A DNA stretch of 64,000 bases from Ryuthela nishihirai. Taxonomy: Eukaryota; Arthropoda; Arachnida; Araneae; Heptathelidae. The stretch spans positions 25,218,201 through 25,282,200 of the forward strand of contig JAWZYU010000028.1 of the NCBI GenBank assembly GCA_038380435.1. The letters run 5' to 3'. Of this stretch, positions 1 to 64,000 are shown piece by piece. The position numbers were made by a program, and so were the translations under genes. Positions within the stretch are counted from its first letter, which is position 1; each line of letters begins with the position of its first letter. The notes under the pieces were generated by a model, which was not told the DNA's origin, did not search any database, and was given only the letters and a program-made list of their open reading frames with translations.

Positions 1-1056
1 TGATTCATAAGTATGTGCATTTTTTGCCATGCAAAATACATACAGTAACACATCACTGTTTCACATTTGCAAGCCTCTCACCTAAGTTAGTATTGAAATT
101 TCAGGTTTGAGTTCCAATTTTACATCACTACTGGAAAAACAGGTTAAAAGTTGAGTGAAAGGTGAGGGGACAATTTCCATTCATGCTGCTCAAGCTTGGT
201 TCATGAAACTAAATGGTGATGATACAGCCTTGAAAGTAAGCTGCAACCAGGATGGCCAATATCAGTAAATCACAAAATTCTGTGCAATGCTTTTGAAGTT
301 GATTTATTTGACAAGTACTCACAGGCTTCGTCTGAACTTGGTTGCTCACAAGCAACTATAGCATGGCATCTGCAACACATCGGTAAGGCTGCCAAGTGGT
401 GCTGAAGTGTTCTACATGAACTGACTACTGAATAAGCAACCACCATATTGAAGTCTGCAGGAAACTCTGCACTAAACCATGTGACCAAAGTTTTATCATG
501 TGAATTGCTGCATGTGATGAAAATTGGTTCTTTTTCAACAATCTGAACATCTAAAGGCAGTTGCTTGACCCACACCAACCTGCACTTCCTGTCCCAAACG
601 GGGGACAATTCAAAATGAAGGCAATGGTGTGCATGTTTTGTGGAATTCTAAGGGTGAAGTGACTTCAAACTGGTTCCTGATGGAGTGTCATGAATACTGA
701 CCTCTACTCAGCACAACTGGAGTGCATGCCTTTTGTGATGCTTTAACATTATCTAGGATTGATAAACAGACATCAGGTACACCTCCAACAAGACAATGCA
801 AAACTGCACACCACATTTTGGACCAAAGAAAAACTTTGAGAAATGGTATTTGAACTTTTTCCTCATCCAGACCTAGCTCCTTCAATGCCACCTCTTTCAC
901 TCAAAGGCTCATTTTCTTCGAGGTAAGGCATTTCAAATATTACAGTAAGTCTAAAATGGATGTTGCAAGTTTTTCACCTCCAAAGATCAAGTGTGGTATC
1001 AAAGAGGAATCAATCAAAGGAGCTAGGGTTGAGACTATATGCTGTGTGTGAGGAAG

Positions 1057-1206
1057 AAGCTCAAATGCAATTTCTCAAAGTTTTTCTTTGGTCCAAAATG
1101 TGGTGTGCAGTTTTGCATTGTCTTGTTGGAGGTGTACCTGATGTCTGTTTACCAATTCTGGGTAGTGTTGAAGCATCAGAGAGTTCATGCACTCCAGTTG
1201 TGCCAA
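1057..1206 (-). repeat. inverted copy of the mariner segment at about 714-870
   Basis: This block reads as the reverse complement of the segment beginning near 714, including the QQDNAKLHT coding region, with scattered differences. It sits between two direct copies of the mariner C-terminus. Confidence 0.8.
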
Positions 1207-1212
1207 GTTTAG

Positions 1213-1275
1213 ATGTGCTCAATTTTTCTACCATATTATTTCTTGAATTTTATATCTACAGATTATCTGTGTATT
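1213..1275 (+). mobile_element. SINE-D 3' fragment
   Basis: About 46 bases (TTATTTCTTGAATTTTATAT and on) are essentially identical to the tail of the SINE-D copy at 3118-3252 and reappear inverted at 6376-6425. It is inserted in the mariner relic. Confidence 0.7.
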
Positions 1276-1487
1276 TCACTCTAAGGCTCATTTTCTTTGA
1301 GGTAGGACATTTCAAATATTACAGTAAGTCTAAAATGGATGTCAGGAGTTTTTCACCTCCAAGAACTATGTGTGGTATCAAAGAGGAATCAACTTGGTGA
1401 CAGATGGCTATGAACTATTGAAAATGATGGTTTATATTTTGCTGAGTAAGGTTCATTATTTATATTGCAATAATAATTTCTCAGTTG

Positions 1488-1712
1488 TGTTATTTTACCT
1501 CTCAGTGGCACCTTTTTGCACACAGTGGGCTAAATGGCCAGGTCACAAAGACCCTGAGGGTCTAGAGAAGATTGAGGATAGGGTATCCACTGAATAACTG
1601 TTAGGAGACAGATGGTAACATTATGTCCAGGCCACCCATCACGTTCTTTAATGTGCACAGGTTATGGCTCTCTCACACATGAGGCCACAGCTTAAAAGTC
1701 CCATCTGATTGA
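1488..1712 (-). mobile_element. SINE-A, partial
   Basis: Matches the tail and body of SINE-A (best copy 28966-29353), from TTTTACCTCTCAGTGGCACC through the GTGCAC..TTAAAGAAC core. The tRNA-like head is missing. Confidence 0.85.
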
Positions 1713-1787
1713 AAATCACACACAATATGTGTTGCCCATTAATGTATTGCCCAATGATAAAAATAGAGTCTAAATTATTTTTGTGTT

Positions 1788-2163
1788 AGGGCAGAGTTAT
1801 CTGTCAGTAATGTAGCTCATAAGCTGATGTTCTCAGGTTTGAGTCCCAATTATATCTAAACTAAGAATTTTCACCCCTAATTTCCATTTTGTTCTCAGTG
1901 AGAAAGAGGGCACTATAGGTTTGGGAAGGTCCCTTATCTGTTGGATGGGATGTTAAACCATGGCCTCAAGTGCATGAGAACTATATTCTGTGCACTTAAA
2001 GAATACATTGGATGACCTTGATGAGAGGCTTCCATGTCTCCTAACAGCTGTCTAGTTAAGTCTATTCCCCTCAACCTTCTCTTAGTCTTTTACAGTTCTT
2101 GTAACCTGGCCATTTAGCACATTGTGTGTAAAAAAAGTGCCACTCAGAGGTAAAACAACACAA
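1788..2163 (+). mobile_element. SINE-A, full length but diverged
   Basis: tRNA-like head first, with B-box-like GGTTTGAGTCC near 1837, then the body and the TAAAACAACACAA tail. Opposite orientation to the partial copy at 1488-1712. Heavily mutated, so an old insertion. Confidence 0.85.
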
Positions 2164-3110
2164 TTCTTTGTGCACAAAATTAATGAACAATGCACATAAT
2201 TCTGCAACTCACAAATTCCTAGTGGAAGCAATTTCAAATGTCTCCCAATGGCTCATGCAACAATATGATAAAAACAAAAGGTTAGTGCAAAGCCTTAAAA
2301 GCAACAAAATCTTTTTAAAATGCGATTTATAGAATCTCCTTTCTCAAATCAAATTTCTATGGTTCCCATTCTGTCTTATAGAAACCTTATTAGAAATCCA
2401 TAGTAGCAACAGGAAGCATTCAATGATATTCTTCAGGTATGAAGAAAATTTAAACCTGAATGCTTATATTTTAGTGTCTTTGCAAGTTGGTAAGAAATAC
2501 TATTAACTGCTATATACTTAGCAGATGAAGCCATCTATTTCAATATGGAACAACTGTGAAGTTTGTGCAACACATTCTAAGACAGAACCTGGACTTTCAT
2601 ACTGTCATTCTAGGGACTTAGACTCTGAAAGCCATTAGGATTTAATACACTAAAATTCTTTAGTTTACAAATTAAATTTCAGAATTTTATTTTTACCATT
2701 CTTATTTCACTACTTAAAAATGCATTATATTTCCATACAAACAAGCCAAAGTCAAATTAAGTAGTTATTATAACATAGTTGAAAGACACTTAACGTATAT
2801 ACACACTTAAATGCTAATGTAGAATTGTAAGACAATGTTACATTAAAAAAAATATGCATTCCAATACAATATTTCTAAAAAATTTTAATGAAAAGCAAAT
2901 ATTTCTGATTTAAAACATTTATCACTGGTATAAAAGTGCTTCAGATTAGCCCAGAAAAATGTTCTTTTGTTAGCATAGTGGCAGATGAATAGATGATCTC
3001 AATCAATATGTAACTTAATATTATTCTTCACATAAATAGTTCAGCAAATTGTTAAAATACAACACGAGTAACAAGATCAGGTAGATTTATGGTCACAATT
3101 GGAAGATACA
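2164..3110. other. intron 9 sequence without recognised feature
   Basis: AT-rich with short A and T runs. I checked the minus strand for a RIOX1 exon encoding the PGDLLYFPRG region and found none. Confidence 0.6.
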
Positions 3111-3117
3111 TGAACTA

Positions 3118-3252
3118 GCCATTGGTAATTTAGTAGTGAGAATACCTGCTATTTAACTGGGAGATATGAGTTCAAGTCCCACTCATGGCAAAACTCCATT
3201 ATTCTGCCATATTATTTCTTGAATTTTATATCTACAGATTATCTGTGTATTT
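3118..3252 (+). mobile_element. SINE-D, tRNA-derived
   Basis: The head GCCATTGGTAATTTAGTAGT plus a B-box-like GAGTTCAAGTCCC (about 3169-3181) forms a degraded tRNA-like unit. A non-tRNA tail follows, shared with 1229-1274 and, inverted, 6376-6425. Confidence 0.7.
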
Positions 3253-4533
3253 ACTACTGATTGATCCATATTTATTGTTATAGTAGTAATATTTTTATTC
3301 TTTGGAATGGCCAAAATATTTTCAATAAATCCTAGTAGCAAACCAAAAATTTTGGAAGCCTGGGATGTAAGTTTTAAGAGTCAGCTATTGTGGCAATTAA
3401 TCATCCTAATATGGCACATTTTAGTTGCCTGGGTGACTGATCTCCCAGAATTTTCCATACCTGTTCTTTGAAAAGAATGAATCTGATAAAGTCAGTTCAC
3501 CATTTCATGAAACAACTTCTGAACATTCAGATCATTTCAGAAAAAGCCTGATGCTGAGAGTTACCGGAAAGAAAGAAGGCAATTGATAGTGAGAACTAAT
3601 ACATTAGGAAACCACTCCTCAGCAAGCTCTATCAGACAAATAATGGTAGCTACCATATAGACTACACAACATTGAAATTGTCCTAGCTGGAAGAAATACT
3701 GTTCAGATAGAGCACACTAAATAATAAAAAATGACAGACAAGAACAAACAAATTCACTCAAATTACAAGATCAAAATTAGTGATGGAAATGATCTCAAGG
3801 GCACTGATACCAGACAAAAAATGCCAATGCATCAGGTCAAGTGTTTAATGGAGTTTTGAGGAATATCACTTAATGCAATCTGTAACTGGCTGCAAAGGTT
3901 GATGATAATCAGATTTGTTTGAGACATACCAATATTTGCCTGCCATATTGCATCCCAGATGGGCTCAACTGGTCACAGATTTGTTAACATAGAAAGTCAA
4001 CTGCAAGGAAATTCTGTGGAAGTAAACACTACCTTGTGAAAAATAGCACTGAGAAAAAGAATAAAAATGATATATAATGTCTGGTAGTCAGAGAATCAGT
4101 GAATACAATGAATACATAGATGATCTCAAATAATATATAAATACTTTCTTCACACAAATAGTTGACCAGTGTGAATAACAGTGTGAAGAAGTTTGTTGTG
4201 CTATATATTGTAGGTTGATAATTAAAATATCTCTATCAATTATTTAACACATACTGCATAATCTGATTTATAATATATTTAATTATCACATTCAATATTC
4301 AAATGTTAAAACAGGATATTAAATTAAAAAGATGATTCCTTAACAGTCCTGCCATGGAGGTCTGATAGCAACTTGTCAGCATAATATCCACTGAAAACCA
4401 GATGAGAACTCAAGATGCATGTGTATTAGAATCTTGGAGCAAACAGGTTGAATGCAACTAACAATATTAAAACATATTTTAATGACCAAGCTCAGATCAA
4501 CTTAAAATGGCTGCTATAACTGAGAAAACTTAC
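3253..4533. other. intron 9 sequence, unassigned
   Basis: No tRNA-like head, terminal repeats or conserved reading frame seen. The 3360-4030 part is less AT-rich and may be an old unrecognised repeat. No RIOX1 exon recognised. Confidence 0.5.
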
Positions 4534-63161
<58,628 letters not shown>

Positions 63162-63484
63162 ATTTAGATGAGAAATACCAACACCACACAACGTGCTAAG
63201 TTTCCCGGCATGAAAACAGTTTCTTATCGATTACGATTAACTGAATGCTTATAGGTGGCAATCAAGATATTTTTAATAGTTGCCAAACAATTATCGTGGG
63301 CAAGGTATTACCGACCGAGAGAAGCACAACGGCTTCGCTTATAGATAAGATCAAGGAGTATATCTATAGAAAAAGAGAGGAAATGCCCTAAACGCGTTCG
63401 CCGTAGCAAAAGGTGTAGCATATGACGGTCACATGTTTGTGCCCATAAACACTTGCCTAGCATGGCAAGTATGTGTTAGATATA
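63162..63484 (-). promoter_or_regulatory. RIOX1 5' UTR and presumed promoter region
   Basis: This stretch just upstream of the RIOX1 ATG has several CpG-containing patches and less poly-A/T than the introns. TTATCGATTACGATTA at about 63225-63240 is near the DRE-type TATCGATA motif of some arthropod housekeeping promoters, which may be coincidence. There is no convincing TATA box and the transcription start cannot be placed. Confidence 0.35.
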
Positions 63485-63811
63485 TGGCCGGACTTGACCT
63501 TCTGAGGCCCTAAGCTACAAGAAATTTAAGAGGCCGCAAAATTTCAAAAGTCGAAATAAGTTATATATTTATTATTCTGATTGAAGGGAACTTTAAAAAC
63601 TAAATATGAAATTGATTTGGTAAAAACATTTTACTAGCATTGGTATACAATAATGACTGTGTAAAACTGGGATGAAGTGTTTGCACAATAGATTAATTTG
63701 AATACAAAAGAAAAAATTCGTGACAGTAAATTTCAAACTTAAATTTTTGAGGCTCTCATAATCGTGAGGCCCTAAGCTGTAGCTTAGTTAGCTTATTCGT
63801 AATTCCGGCCA
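63485..63811. mobile_element. MITE-like element upstream of RIOX1
   Basis: Ends TGGCCGGACTTGACC and, reverse-complemented right, TGGCCGGAATTACGA. The subterminal GAGGCCCTAAGCT motif occurs near both ends (63503-63515 and 63766-63778) in the same orientation. No coding. The superfamily is uncertain because no clean target duplication is visible. Confidence 0.6.
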
Positions 63812-64000
63812 TGGTCAGATATAAAGTAAGTTTATTTGCTTATTTTATATGATGAAAAAAAAAACTCTTGTTGATATATTATTAACTTAATATATATATA
63901 ATATGCACTCAGAAAGAAAGAAATAGTTCATTGAAGAGAAGAAACTTTTGTAAGTTATACAAGAAAGGATTTAAAAAATTCAAAACGCAAAATGTTAGTT

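Larger units (their letters stand above)
130..1465 (+). mobile_element. mariner-family transposon, decayed and rearranged
   Basis: Conceptual fragments follow mariner order: a helix-turn-helix piece (ELGCSQATI then HLQHIGKAAKWC, about 335-405), LQQDNAKLHTTFW (second catalytic Asp region, about 785-825), FPHPDLAP (about 858-881), and a C-terminus with SKDQVWYQRGIN (about 980-1015). Stops and frameshifts are frequent. The C-terminal segment occurs twice (about 890-1015 and 1275-1465), with an inverted copy of the catalytic segment and a SINE-D fragment between them. No functional transposase remains. Confidence 0.8.

Noticed and set aside
2164..3110. Host exon on either strand
   Set aside because: No paired splice sites enclosing a conserved frame were seen.
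1..4533. RIOX1 exon 10 (expected PGDLLYFPRG region)
   Set aside because: Searched on the minus strand by eye; no in-phase segment with matching residues was found, so it is taken to lie beyond the window.

Overview
This is animal genomic DNA: AT-rich, with spliced genes, canonical GT-AG introns, tRNA-derived SINEs, non-LTR retrotransposons, a Penelope-like element and many Tc1/mariner, hAT and piggyBac-like relics. It has no bacterial features. The host is a metazoan, probably an invertebrate. The repeat mix (RTE-type LINEs, ZNF862-like hAT, Tc1 relics, a mariner-like HTH_48 family) would suit an arthropod, perhaps a chelicerate, or a mollusc, but I cannot fix the phylum from sequence alone.

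The one host gene I can support is RIOX1 (NO66), the JmjC ribosomal oxygenase. It lies on the minus strand and covers almost the whole window. Nine short coding exons (35-121 nt) run from the ATG at 63161 down to 4534, and their phases join without a break into 271 codons. They cover the basic N-terminus, the conserved pre-JmjC region and the first half of the JmjC fold, including the HxD iron ligands. The C-terminal exons (third iron ligand, dimerisation and winged-helix regions) must lie to the left of the window. Nearly all of the roughly 58 kb between the first and last visible exon is intron.

The introns are layered transposon deposits. Intron 9 (1-4533) has a rearranged mariner and SINEs. 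Intron 7 (6731-13495) has an RTE-like LINE joined at a C17 tract to a Jockey-like LINE, and a mariner relic. Intron 6 has a Tc1 element carrying a 1-kb piggyBac-like insertion, and a SINE nested inside a SINE. Intron 5 (18539-31865) has a degraded unclassified DNA-element gene, an RTE LINE broken by a composite insertion with a 58-bp perfect hairpin, LTR-like sequences, a ZNF862-type hAT gene interrupted by a SINE with 45-bp flanking duplications, and a degenerate tandem array. Intron 4 (31966-43243) has a near full-length RTE LINE, a Penelope fragment, a hAT MITE and a mariner. Introns 3 and 2 carry more RTE copies and a 500-bp hAT MITE with perfect target duplications. Intron 1 (51874-63098) has a Penelope-like element whose long open frame is fused to a Tc1 fragment, with two further Tc1 elements beside it.

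Three SINE families (called A, B and D here) occur repeatedly, with a possible fourth (C). I see no CRISPR array, rRNA gene, functional tRNA gene or second host gene. The most informative material is the RIOX1 exon chain, the Penelope/Tc1 chimaera, and several template-switch-like rearrangements.
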